The notes beneath the pieces are model-generated. The model saw only the letters and a list, made by a program, of their open reading frames with translations, did not search any database and was not told the origin of the DNA. This document shows, piece after piece, positions 7,597 to 16,069 of a stretch of DNA of 64,000 bases. Position 1 is the first letter of the stretch. The number at the start of each line of letters is the position of its first letter. This stretch comes from Candidatus Methylomirabilis lanthanidiphila (GTDB lineage: Bacteria; Methylomirabilota; Methylomirabilia; Methylomirabilales; Methylomirabilaceae). The DNA lies in contig CABIKM010000015.1 of NCBI GenBank assembly GCA_902196205.1, forward strand, positions 1 through 64,000, in the 5' to 3' direction. The translations under genes were made by a program, and so were the position numbers.

Positions 7597-8002
7597 GACT
7601 TACGCTTTTTCCCCGGCTGAATTACATTCCCGGCCACTTTTTGTGGACTAAACTGTTACGCAAGGGTTTCCAATTTTGTGGATGTCTCGCCATAACACCT
7701 AATGGACGCTTCTATTGTCCTCTGTCAGTATTCAATGCCCAACTGTTGAGTAGATTTGTCGGCCTATCTTCATTTAACTACCTTGGTAGTCACTACAGAT
7801 TCTATTGTACTCTTCAGCACCTAGCAACACATTTCCCACCTGCCCCAATGGGACAAATACCGCACTGTTGTCAGTCTTTGCCGGGCACCGTGGGCCCCAA
7901 TCAATCCCAAATTGATCCGCTGGGACCCCCTTTGGGTACTCCTCGGTTCACAATATTCGTGTAGAGCATTGTGGTGGCAGCCCGGGTATGTCAAAGTCAC
8001 TT
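7597..8002. other. Lower-GC non-coding stretch
   Basis: About 400 bases that are visibly richer in A and T than the surroundings, with no convincing reading frame on either strand. A weak inverted pair CACAAT/ATTGTG lies at ~7952-7976. It lies between repeat R3 and a decayed Mut7-C fragment and is probably imported or remnant DNA. Confidence 0.4.
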
Positions 8003-8266
8003 TTAAACCGGCCGACAAAGCCAACGTGCGCATCGAGATCCCCATGTTCGTCTGGCGTACCCGAGCGGTTCGCCCGCTGCCCTGGCTACCTCCGGATCTA
8101 TTGGGAGGGAACGCATGATGCTCGAATACTGGAGGCGCTTGATCGGATGACTGGCCGGCAGACAGGGGTGGCTACCATGAAGCAAGAGAACGGGCCGATG
8201 CGCGTGCACCCACTCCGAGGGCGACAACACCAAAGCCAAGATGACCGCGAGCATGAATCGCGTCAT
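8003..8266 (-). pseudogene. Probable truncated small exported gene coupled to qNOR
   Basis: An ATG at 8266 overlaps the qNOR stop codon as ATGA and opens a signal-peptide-like sequence, MTRFMLAVILALVLSPSEWV, with AHRP after it. After about 35 residues the frame runs antisense through the Mut7-C relic, so the rest of this 87-codon frame is almost certainly not native protein. I infer that a small exported protein once followed qNOR in an operon and lost its 3' part. Confidence 0.35.
8028..8160 (+). pseudogene. Frameshifted 3' relic of a Mut7-C gene
   Basis: The stretch matches the C-terminal coding part of the intact Mut7-C gene at ~11,304-11,420. Residues EIPMFVWRT in one frame are followed, after a 2-base deletion near 8062, by ERFARCPGYLRIYWEGTH in the next frame. 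The intact gene reads EIPEFVWRTQERFARCPGCLRIYWEGTH. No 5' half is present. It ends within about 40 bases of the truncated small gene that follows qNOR on the other strand, so a recombination breakpoint lies near 8160-8200. Confidence 0.65.
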
Positions 8267-10455
8267 GACTGACGTCTTCTGTTGGCTTGCGTAAATCTCC
8301 AGGTCAGGAGTGCGGCCAGCGCCATCGGCACGGCACCGAATGCGATGAATACCGCATCTCCCGGAAGGCGCAGCCATTCGAGCAGGCGCACGAACGGTTG
8401 GTTCATAAACTCCGGACCGCGTGCGTGCCAGTAGCCGTTGGTCAACACATCCCACAGTTGCAAGACACCTCCAGGGAAGAGGCTCAGTATCACCATCAAT
8501 GCCAGACCGATGTTCAATCCCCAGAACGATACGCGTACGTATTTCTCCACGCGATACCACTGCTGGTCATCCAGCACCTGCCGGAATGCAATCACCATTA
8601 AGGCCAACGCCAGCATCCCGAATACCCCCATCATCGCGGTATGGCCATGATTCGAGGTCAGGATGGTACCAACCTCATAGAAACTGACAACCGGCAGGTT
8701 GATCAGGAAACCGAATACACCGGCGCCGACGAAATTCCAGAACCCGACCGCCATCAAAAAGTAGAACGTCCACTTGTGCGGCAACGAGACCGGCAGCTCG
8801 CACACGCCGCACTGGCTCCGGGTCAACTTGATAAAGTCCCACGCATCCAGTGTCAGCAACGTCAGCGGGACCACCTCCATCGCCGAGAACACGGCCGACA
8901 GCGCCATGGTTATAGTCGTCTGACCCGTCCAGTACCAATGATGCCCGGTGCCGATGATGCCGCTGCCGAGGTACAGGATCGCGTCAAGATAGACGACCCG
9001 CGCCACGTTCGTGTGGGACATGACGCCCAATTCCAGGAAGATCAGCGCGACCATCACCGTCACGAACAACTCCAGGAATCCTTCGACCCAGAGATGGACG
9101 ATCCAGAACCGCCAGTTGTCCACAACCGACAGGTGGGTGGTGCTGCCAAAGAACATCGCCGGCAGGTAAAAGAGCGGGATTGCGAGGGCGGCATACTGAA
9201 ACAGCAAGATCACTTGGCGCTGTGTCGGGTTCTGCCGCGCCGGCGCCATCGCACGCACCAATAAGACGAACCACAGCAACAGTCCGGCGACCAGCAGAAC
9301 CTGCCATGCCCGCCCCAGGTCCAGATACTCCCAGCCCTGATGTCCCAGCCAGAACCACAGCGGACCGAACACCTGATTCACCCCCAACCACTCGCCCAAT
9401 AAGCTGCCGACCACAACCACCAGCAGCGCAACACATAATAGGTTGATGCCCTGGACCTGCCCGCGCACCTCGCGGTTGCCGAGTGCCGCAGCCAGGAACA
9501 GCCCGCCCGCCACGTAGGCGGTCGCGATCCAAAAGATCGCCAACTGCAAATGCCACGTCCGCATGATATGGCTCGGCGCAATCTGTGCCAGGTCTATACC
9601 GTAGAACTTACCCGGCTCAGCCCGGTAATGCGCGGTTACGGCGCCGACGATCGCCTGTACCAAAAACAGTAACGCCACGATCGCAAACAGTTTAATCGTC
9701 GCCCGCTGACTCTCTGAGGCCACGCCAGGCAACATCGTCGGATGTACGTGCCGGCCTCCGCCCTTCCAGCCGAGAAAATCAAACTTGCCGAACGCGACCA
9801 ACACCCCCGCGATTCCCGCCAATAGCGCGATCAGACTCAGCGCGCTCCACAGGATCGCGTCGGCGGTCACCGTATTTCCGGCCAGCGGTTCGTAGGGAAA
9901 GTTGTTCGTGTACGAGTACGACTTGTCGGGTCGATTGGCAACGGACGCCCATGCCGTCCACGCAAAAAAGGCCGTAAGCTGCCGCAGCTCCGTTGGGTCG
10001 GTGATGTATCTTGCCGGCAACCCGACACTCCCAGTCGGCTCGGTAAAGTACGCCGTCCACCTCGCTACCTGCTCCTCAAATACGGTCGCCTCCGCCTCCG
10101 TGAACGGCAATATCCGGGTGTCCGAATCATAGCGATTCTGCTTCAACGCCGGCCCTGCCGCGACCGCCAATGCGTGCAGATACTCCGCCGAAAAATCCGG
10201 TCCCAGATACGCCCCGTGTCCCCAGACGGAACCGTTTTCCATCAGGCCGTATTTCAAGAAGACTTCCTGCCCGGCTCGGATATCATCGGCTGTTAGGATG
10301 GTCTCGCCGCCAGGACCAATCACTTTATCGGGAATCGGCGGCGCGAACTGATAGGTACGCACCGCCAGCCAGATCAGGACGGTCAACCCGACGATCAACG
10401 TGATCACGAGCGAATGCCGCCACCAAGGAGAAAGTCCACTAGGGTTCATCGTCAT
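8263..10455 (-). CDS. norZ: Quinol-dependent nitric oxide reductase (qNOR, NorZ type)
   Basis: Single-subunit membrane haem-copper oxidase relative that reduces 2 NO to N2O with quinol electrons. ATG 10455 is chosen for its SD AAAGGAG and because the product then begins MTMNPSG before the first membrane helix; a frame from 10527 would add 24 unlikely residues. An N-terminal periplasmic cytochrome c-like fold without haem motif (ILTADDIRAGQEVF to ~residue 200) precedes about 12 helices. Fe-B ligands and the glutamate appear intact: H454 and E458 in HLWVEGF, H505/H506 in GTGHHWYW. Haem ligands are visible in RTWHLQ and NHGHTAMMG, and the quinol-site Asp in RLPGDAVF. In the NC10 nitric oxide dismutases such catalytic and quinol-site residues are altered, so this copy looks like a true reductase. 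Confidence 0.88.
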   Translation of the reverse strand: MTMNPSGLSPWWRHSLVITLIVGLTVLIWLAVRTYQFAPPIPDKVIGPGGETILTADDIRAGQEVFLKYGLMENGSVWGHGAYLGPDFSAEYLHALAVAAGPALKQNRYDSDTRILPFTEAEATVFEEQVARWTAYFTEPTGSVGLPARYITDPTELRQLTAFFAWTAWASVANRPDKSYSYTNNFPYEPLAGNTVTADAILWSALSLIALLAGIAGVLVAFGKFDFLGWKGGGRHVHPTMLPGVASESQRATIKLFAIVALLFLVQAIVGAVTAHYRAEPGKFYGIDLAQIAPSHIMRTWHLQLAIFWIATAYVAGGLFLAAALGNREVRGQVQGINLLCVALLVVVVGSLLGEWLGVNQVFGPLWFWLGHQGWEYLDLGRAWQVLLVAGLLLWFVLLVRAMAPARQNPTQRQVILLFQYAALAIPLFYLPAMFFGSTTHLSVVDNWRFWIVHLWVEGFLELFVTVMVALIFLELGVMSHTNVARVVYLDAILYLGSGIIGTGHHWYWTGQTTITMALSAVFSAMEVVPLTLLTLDAWDFIKLTRSQCGVCELPVSLPHKWTFYFLMAVGFWNFVGAGVFGFLINLPVVSFYEVGTILTSNHGHTAMMGVFGMLALALMVIAFRQVLDDQQWYRVEKYVRVSFWGLNIGLALMVILSLFPGGVLQLWDVLTNGYWHARGPEFMNQPFVRLLEWLRLPGDAVFIAFGAVPMALAALLTWRFTQANRRRQS

Positions 10456-10983
10456 TGATTGCTCCTTTGGCTCATGTCGTAGTCTTCCAGAAGCTGAGAG
10501 AAAACGTCCCATCGGTACACCATACAAATGGCGTCGTCCTTCGAACGGGACTGTAGATCAGCGGCAGGTGCACGCGCGAGCGCGCTTATGTGGACGACTG
10601 TCCGTTACAGCCGCTTGACGGGTGGCGCGAAGCGTCCGCGACGGAGTACATCCGAATAGCAATTGGATAACACGTCTGGTTAGACACTACACGCCCATCA
10701 TTCACATTCACTATGAGCTATCCCCGACCAGCGCATGATGGATTGCACCGTTCCCACTCTCATTGCATTCTGATCATGGTCGCGACTGATTTTCGAGGAA
10801 GATTAGCACAAACTTCTCGATTTCCCAATTTATGGCTATGTTGGTTAGGGTCAGAAGAGTAAAAGACTCCTGTTCGTATGCTATAGTCACAGTGGCGCGG
10901 CGTGCCTCGCCTGTCTGCGTGCGGACACGCACAGGCAGGTGCACGCCAAGAGCAGAGAGAAGTAAGGGGGAGGCGGAACAACC
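10456..10983. other. 528-base divergent intergenic region
   Basis: It separates qNOR (minus) from the Mut7-C gene (plus) and must hold both promoters. On the plus side, GTATGCTATAGTCAC near 10,877-10,891 could be a -10 region. A G/C-rich imperfect hairpin follows at 10,909-10,936. I found no convincing TTGAT-N4-ATCAA FNR/NnrR box for the qNOR side. No gene is seen. Confidence 0.4.
10909..10936 (+). promoter_or_regulatory. Leader hairpin upstream of the Mut7-C gene
   Basis: GCCTGTCTGCGTG (10,909-10,921) pairs with CACGCACAGGC (10,926-10,936) with a small bulge and a four-base loop. It lies about 50 bases before the start codon, in the predicted leader. There is no U-tract, so it is not a terminator; its role is unknown. 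Confidence 0.3.
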
Positions 10984-11484
10984 ATGCGGTTCGTGGCGGA
11001 TGCGATGTTGGGTCGGTTGGCCAAGTGGCTTCGTCTGGTGGGGTACGACACGCTCTACTGGCGAGGCGACGATGCCGGACTGGTGCGTCTGGTCCTGGCG
11101 GAGAACCGACTGCTGCTCACCCGCGACACCCGCATTGCGCCTCGGCTACCGCCCCACCTGACCTTTTTTATCACCAGTGATCACTGCAACGAGCAGCTTG
11201 ACCAGGTGATGGCTCGTTTTGGGTTGCCGTCCCGAATCGGCTGCCTGTGCCTGCGCTGCAACCTGCCCCTTGAGTCGGCCGAAAAGGAGGGCCTGCATGG
11301 CGAGATTCCCGAGTTCGTGTGGCGCACACAGGAGCGCTTCGCCCGCTGTCCCGGCTGCCTGCGGATCTACTGGGAGGGGACGCATTACGCCAGGATGATG
11401 GAGACGATTGAGCGAATGGCTGCCGTAAAGATGAAAGGATCGCCTATCGACTTGCACGCCAAAGGGAGTGAGCGATGCGCGTAA
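10984..11484 (+). CDS. Mut7-C RNase-domain (PIN-like) protein with zinc ribbon
   Basis: 166 residues. The N-terminal half MRFVADAMLGRLAKWLRLVG plus LLLTRDTRI is the Mut7-C PIN-like nuclease fold, with D6 and the TRDTR acid as likely metal ligands. The second half carries a zinc ribbon with C89/C92 and C122/C125 (CLRC and CPGC), ending CLRIYWEGTHYARM. The family is predicted to be an RNase or RNA-processing factor, but its substrate is unknown. GGGGGAGG precedes the ATG. The 3' end overlaps fmt-rsmB by 10 bases, so the two are co-translated, consistent with an RNA-related operon. A decayed copy of its 3' end lies at 8.0-8.2 kb. Confidence 0.8.
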   Translation: MRFVADAMLGRLAKWLRLVGYDTLYWRGDDAGLVRLVLAENRLLLTRDTRIAPRLPPHLTFFITSDHCNEQLDQVMARFGLPSRIGCLCLRCNLPLESAEKEGLHGEIPEFVWRTQERFARCPGCLRIYWEGTHYARMMETIERMAAVKMKGSPIDLHAKGSERCA

Positions 11485-13778
11485 GCTTTATGGGCACGCC
11501 GACGTTCGCCCTGCCGTCGCTCAAGGCGCTCATGGCTGCCGGCTACGATATCTGCTTGGTCGTCACCCAACCGGATCGACCGGCCGGGCGCGGCCGAGTG
11601 CTGACCCCGCCACCGGTGAAGCTCGCCGCCCAGGAGCTTAGGCTGCCCTTGCTGCAGCCGGAGAAGGTAGGCGAGCCGGCTGTCATATCGGCGCTGCAGT
11701 CGGCCCAGCCGGAGGCCATCGTCGTCGTCGCCTATGGCCAGCTTCTTCCGAAGTCGATCCTCACCCTCCCGCCGCATGGGTGCGTAAACCTTCATGCCTC
11801 GCTCCTACCCAAGCACCGCGGCGCGGCGCCGATCCCATGGGCCATCATCAGAGGCGATAGCATGACAGGAGTGACCATTATGCAGATCGAGGCGCGGATG
11901 GACGCGGGACCCATCCTTCTGCAGCGGGCAGAGCCGATTCAACAGCACGATACGGCTGCAACGCTCTCCCAGCGACTGGCCGTTCTAGGAGCCGAACTCC
12001 TGTGCCAGGTCCTTCATCAGGTCGCACGCGAGACAGTTCACCGAGTTCCGCAGGACGAGCGCCTGGCGACCTATGCGCCAAAACTACTCCCCGCCGATAC
12101 GCGCCTGGACTGGACCCGTGATGCGCGTGCGCTTGATTGCCTGATTCGGGGCCTGTCCCCAACGCCTGGAGCGATCACCGGCTTCGGCGGGCGGCGCATC
12201 AAGGTGCTGGAGGCTGGAGTCGAAACAGTGATCGACTCACCCCCAGGCACCGTGTGTGCGATCGATCAAACAAAGGGGGTGCTGGTGGCCGCCAAATCTG
12301 GAGGGCTGTGGCTCACACAGGTCCAACCCGAGAATCGCCGTGCGATGGCGCCGGCCAATTTGCGAGGGGATACCGTGTCCGTGCAGGTGGCGTCTTTGAC
12401 TCGCCCTAGCGCTCCGCCAATCACCGCGCGGCATCTCGCGCTCGACGTGTTAACCCAGGTGGAAGAGCAACAGGCCTACGCCAGCCTGCTGCTGGACGCC
12501 AGGCTCCAGAAGACCCGCCTTTCGCAACAGAACCGGGGGCTGGTCACTGAGCTGACGTACGGCATCCTCCGCTGGCAAGGTCGGCTCGACTACCTGCTGG
12601 CTGCCGTGACCGACCGGCCCTGGGATCGGGTCGATCCGATGCTCCGCCGCCTGCTGCGTCTTGGCGCGTATCAGCTTCTCTTTCTTACGCGCATCCCAGC
12701 CTATGCCGCCGTCAACGAGACGGTTGCCCTGACCCAAGACGTTGTGCGCAGCCATATGAAATCGACCGCCAAGAGCTTCGTCAACGCGATCTTGCGCCGA
12801 TTACAGGAGCGGCAGGGAACGATCCGGTTTCCTGATCCGTCCAGCGATCCGGTCGGCGCCCTCGCGGCGCACTGGTCGCACCCAGCCTGGCTGGTCGGTC
12901 GTTGGCTTCAACGTCTGGGGGCCGAAAAGACCGAGGCCCTACTCAAGGCCAACAACGACATCCCGGCGCTGTCCGTCGTGGTCAACCGGCTGAAGAGTCG
13001 ACCCGAGGAGGTGCGGGCCCGCCTTGCCGAAATCGCAGGTTCGGTCACACCGGGCCGGTTCGTCCCCGGCTCCTTTCACCTCACCGATGGCGCCGAGGCG
13101 CTGCGTGATCCGGCCTTTGCCGACGGCTGGTACTTCCCAATGGACGAGGCGGCAGCCCTGCCCGTCCTCCTGCTGGATCCTCAGCCCGGCGAGGTGGTGT
13201 TGGATGCCTGCGCCGGCGGTGGCGGGAAGACGGCGCTGCTCGTAGCGCGGCTCGCCGGACGCGGGCGGGTGATCGCGCTCGACCCGAGCGCTCGCGCCCA
13301 CCGACGCCTCCGCGAAGCCAGGGCGCGCCTGGGTCTTGACCGGGTCATCCCAGTCCGAGCCGATGCCAGGCAGGCGTCTCGGTTATTCATGCGCCAGGTA
13401 GACAGGGCGTTGGTCGATGCGCCGTGCAGCGGCCTCGGCACCCTCAGACGTCACCCTGAGCGGAGGTGGCAACAACAAGAGGCCGGATTGGCGGACTTGG
13501 CGCGCCTGCAACTGGAACTGCTTCGTGGCGTTGCGCCGCTGATCACACCCGGAGGCGTTCTGGTCTATAGCACCTGTTCACTTGAGCCGGAGGAGACCGA
13601 CGCCGTGGTCGACACATTCTTGCACGACTTTCCGGAGTTTGCCATCGATGAGGCCCCTGCCGGGCTTCCCGCAACAATCTCAGAACTGATCGATCCCAAG
13701 GGCGCTCTTCGCACCTGGCCGCACCGGCACGGAGTCGACGGCTTTTACGCCATCCGACTCCTCAGGCGGGACACATGA
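11475..13778 (+). CDS. fmt-rsmB: Fused methionyl-tRNA formyltransferase and 16S rRNA m5C967 methyltransferase
   Basis: One uninterrupted 767-residue frame joins two enzymes that are normally separate. Residues 1-~308 are Fmt, which formylates initiator Met-tRNA with 10-formyl-THF; N105 and H107 in NLHASLLPKHRG and D143 in MDAGPIL are the catalytic set. Residues ~315-767 are RsmB: a NusB-like RNA-binding domain (~318-445), the SAM loop DACAGGGGKT (~577-586), C651 in DAPCSGLG and catalytic-pair C701 in YSTCSLEPEE. The Fmt C-terminal beta-barrel is retained (~205-305). The linker PSAPPITARH is short. fmt and rsmB are commonly adjacent genes, so a lost stop or start between them can create this fusion without loss of either active site. 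SD GGGAGTGAG precedes ATG 11475. Confidence 0.88.
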   Translation: MRVSFMGTPTFALPSLKALMAAGYDICLVVTQPDRPAGRGRVLTPPPVKLAAQELRLPLLQPEKVGEPAVISALQSAQPEAIVVVAYGQLLPKSILTLPPHGCVNLHASLLPKHRGAAPIPWAIIRGDSMTGVTIMQIEARMDAGPILLQRAEPIQQHDTAATLSQRLAVLGAELLCQVLHQVARETVHRVPQDERLATYAPKLLPADTRLDWTRDARALDCLIRGLSPTPGAITGFGGRRIKVLEAGVETVIDSPPGTVCAIDQTKGVLVAAKSGGLWLTQVQPENRRAMAPANLRGDTVSVQVASLTRPSAPPITARHLALDVLTQVEEQQAYASLLLDARLQKTRLSQQNRGLVTELTYGILRWQGRLDYLLAAVTDRPWDRVDPMLRRLLRLGAYQLLFLTRIPAYAAVNETVALTQDVVRSHMKSTAKSFVNAILRRLQERQGTIRFPDPSSDPVGALAAHWSHPAWLVGRWLQRLGAEKTEALLKANNDIPALSVVVNRLKSRPEEVRARLAEIAGSVTPGRFVPGSFHLTDGAEALRDPAFADGWYFPMDEAAALPVLLLDPQPGEVVLDACAGGGGKTALLVARLAGRGRVIALDPSARAHRRLREARARLGLDRVIPVRADARQASRLFMRQVDRALVDAPCSGLGTLRRHPERRWQQQEAGLADLARLQLELLRGVAPLITPGGVLVYSTCSLEPEETDAVVDTFLHDFPEFAIDEAPAGLPATISELIDPKGALRTWPHRHGVDGFYAIRLLRRDT

Positions 13779-15292
13779 CACTGCTCCGGTTGTTGGGCAA
13801 GGGGCTGTCGGCAGCCCTGATCCTGACCGCTGTGGCTGTCGTGAGCGGCGCTATCACGGTGTGGCTCGCGGCCGAGAATGACAAGGTGCAGCTTCCACGC
13901 GTGATCGGAATGGACTCAACGGCGGCACTTGAACTGCTGCGCGCGCATGGACTCCAACCGAAGGTAAGCGGCCGGGAGTATAACGAACAGGTTCCGCAAC
14001 ACGCCGTGATATTCCAACGGCCGGCCAGCGGCTCATGGGTTCGAAAAAGCAGCGAGGTCCGTCTGGTAATCAGTCAGGGGGTCGACGCAGTCGCGCTCCC
14101 CAGTCTCGCCGGATTGCCGTTACCGCAGGCCGAGCAGCTTCTCCGGCGATACGGCTTCACGCTGGGTCGGGTAGCGCGGGTTCATTCGTCGGAGCGCCCG
14201 AACGGAGAGGTCATCGCTCAGGATCCTGAGGCCGGCGCCCTTGTCCGAAGGGGAAGCTCGATTGCCGTGTTGCTCAGTCTGGGGCGGTTCGATGACCCGA
14301 CCTCGGCGCTCACCCCGTCTGCCTGGAGCCCGCTCGTATCGCCAAGGCTCAAGGACCGGATTCGCGCCGTTGCCGGGACTAAGGGCATCTACCCCTTCCA
14401 CGTCACAACGCGTATTGCGTACCGGTCCTATCCGAACTATGCCGAGAAGCTGATGGCGCTCGCAGGGACGCGACCTGGAGCACTGCGAGGTACCGGCAGC
14501 GTGTTGGTCGGGGCGGGCGATATCGCGTCGTGTATCAGTGACGGCGATGAAGCGACCGCAAACTTGTTAGACACGATCGACGGTGTGATCTTTACGCTCG
14601 GAGACAACGCCTACAAATTGGGTACCCCAATCGAGTTTGCCGCCTGCTACGAACCGAGTTGGGGTCGGCACAAATCGCGGACCCGCCCCGCTCCCGGTAA
14701 CCACGACTATCTGTGGCCAGACGCGTCGGGTTATTTCGAATACTTTGGCAACGCCGCCGGGGATCCGGGCAAGGGCTACTACAGTTACGACCTCGGCTCA
14801 TGGCACATCGTCGTGCTGAACTCCAACTGTTCGAAGATCGGCGGATGCGGTCCCGGCTCGCCCCAAGAGCAGTGGCTACGCGCGGATCTGGCCGCCCACC
14901 CGACGAAGTGTACCCTTGCGTACTGGCATCATCCGCGTTTCAGTTCCGGCTCCGATGGCAGCGATGCCGCGTTCGAGCCATTCTGGCAGGCGCTGTACGA
15001 TCACAACGCGGACGTGGTGTTGGCTGGGCACGACCATGTCTACGAGCGATTCGCGCCACAAAAGCCGAACGGCGAGCCCGACCCGGTACGTGGTCTTCGA
15101 CAGTTCGTGGTGGGCACCGGAGGGGAGCGTCATCATAAGTTTGAGGGCCAGGCCATCGCGAACAGCGAAGTACGGAACGACGAGACGTTCGGAGTCTTGA
15201 AGCTGACCCTGTACCCAACGAACTATGAGTGGCAGTTCATCCCGGTCTCAGGGCAGACCTTCACGGATTCGGGCGCAGGGCGATGCCACTAG
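13775..15292 (+). CDS. Membrane-anchored PASTA-domain metallophosphoesterase
   Basis: ATGA overlap with fmt-rsmB shows operon coupling. Residues ~10-32 form one membrane anchor and residues ~38-101 and ~105-168 are two PASTA repeats (QLPRVIGMDSTAALELL and ALPSLAGLPLPQAEQLL). From ~240 a calcineurin-like phosphoesterase follows with every metal motif: GDI (D249), GDNAY (D277), GNHD (N309/H310), H385/H386 and GHDHVYER (H419/H421). It should act in the periplasm on a phosphoester of unknown identity. PASTA proteins often follow rsmB, but fusion to a phosphatase is unusual. The ~60-residue joining segment contains no recognised domain. The C-terminal coding part recurs as a relic at 51.9-52.1 kb. 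Confidence 0.8.
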   Translation: MTLLRLLGKGLSAALILTAVAVVSGAITVWLAAENDKVQLPRVIGMDSTAALELLRAHGLQPKVSGREYNEQVPQHAVIFQRPASGSWVRKSSEVRLVISQGVDAVALPSLAGLPLPQAEQLLRRYGFTLGRVARVHSSERPNGEVIAQDPEAGALVRRGSSIAVLLSLGRFDDPTSALTPSAWSPLVSPRLKDRIRAVAGTKGIYPFHVTTRIAYRSYPNYAEKLMALAGTRPGALRGTGSVLVGAGDIASCISDGDEATANLLDTIDGVIFTLGDNAYKLGTPIEFAACYEPSWGRHKSRTRPAPGNHDYLWPDASGYFEYFGNAAGDPGKGYYSYDLGSWHIVVLNSNCSKIGGCGPGSPQEQWLRADLAAHPTKCTLAYWHHPRFSSGSDGSDAAFEPFWQALYDHNADVVLAGHDHVYERFAPQKPNGEPDPVRGLRQFVVGTGGERHHKFEGQAIANSEVRNDETFGVLKLTLYPTNYEWQFIPVSGQTFTDSGAGRCH

Positions 15293-15418
15293 CGGTTGAT
15301 TAGGTTTCATCTTGCATGGCATAATCATTTCTGTTTCGGTCCTATTGTAGAATCGCGCGATATCGCACATTGCTTTTCCTGAGGGATGTATGTATCGTTT
15401 CCACGTCACCTTTCGGTC

Positions 15419-15445
15419 TCCGAAGGACCCTGGAGGTCTTTCGGA
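15419..15445 (+). promoter_or_regulatory. 11-bp hairpin upstream of the DUF3313 relic
   Basis: TCCGAAGGACC pairs with GGTCTTTCGGA across a CTGGA loop, with one G-U pair if transcribed. It lies about 100 bases before the relic start codon at 15541. No U-run follows; purpose unknown. Confidence 0.3.
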
Positions 15446-15540
15446 TTATCCGAGTTACCTAAGACACTTAAGAGGAAATGAAGCGAATGTGGTGCCGAGT
15501 GGCGGGACTGATCTACGAGAAAACACGAAGGAGATCGACC

Positions 15541-15834
15541 ATGCAACAGATCAGAAAGCAACGGACCGCGTCCTATCTCTTGAGAATCGGCGCCTGGTCT
15601 CTGGTTGTTGCCGCCATACTGGGCGCGTGAAGCGGCGCGCCGAAAGTCACGAGCTCCGGCTTTCTGCCGGACTATTCGCTGTTGCAGCCGGATCCGGTCG
15701 CCGACGGGGCCAGGCGGTGGTCGGTACCGAATGAGAAGCTCCGACAGTATACGCAGTTCATGATCGATCCGGTCATTGTCCACTTTGCTCCGAATGTCAA
15801 AGGGACCGCGATCGATTCGATCGGATATACCTGA
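15541..15834 (+). pseudogene. Relic of a DUF3313-type lipoprotein, N-terminal half with stop at the lipobox
   Basis: The frame from ATG 15541 aligns codon for codon with the first ~98 residues of the intact gene at 17151: LRIGAWSLVVAAILGA, then FLPDYSLLQPDPVADGA and VHFAPNVKGTAID. The lipobox cysteine codon of the intact gene (TGT) is TGA here (15628-15630), and the frame stops for good at 15832 just after AIDS. It therefore lacks both lipid attachment and the C-terminal half. A matching C-terminal half lies at 38.3-38.6 kb. Read-through of the TGA as selenocysteine is not supported. Confidence 0.75.
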
Positions 15835-16069
15835 TTCCTGCACGCTGCCGCAGAGCTCATTCGGTTACGCAAGGAGGGGCCACGACATGAGGAGGGGAAG
15901 CGTAATGGAGGACCATCAAATCAAGTGGCGCATGGCACCTCCGAGGGAGGAGCGACGCGCAACATGGAGCGATTGTAATGCGAACCTTCCTGCGGGTTGT
16001 AGTCTCGCTCGCCGCGGATGACACTCACTGGTAACACACACCGCAACAATCTACCATCGGAGGTACCGC

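Noticed and set aside
8263-10455. Calling the qNOR-like gene a nitric oxide dismutase
   Set aside because: The Fe-B ligand residues, the catalytic glutamate and the quinol-site aspartate are all present, unlike known NO dismutases.
15628-15630. TGA at a conserved cysteine as possible selenocysteine
   Set aside because: The gene copy is truncated about 68 codons later, a lipobox selenocysteine is not known, and no convincing SECIS hairpin follows the TGA. A decayed copy is simpler.
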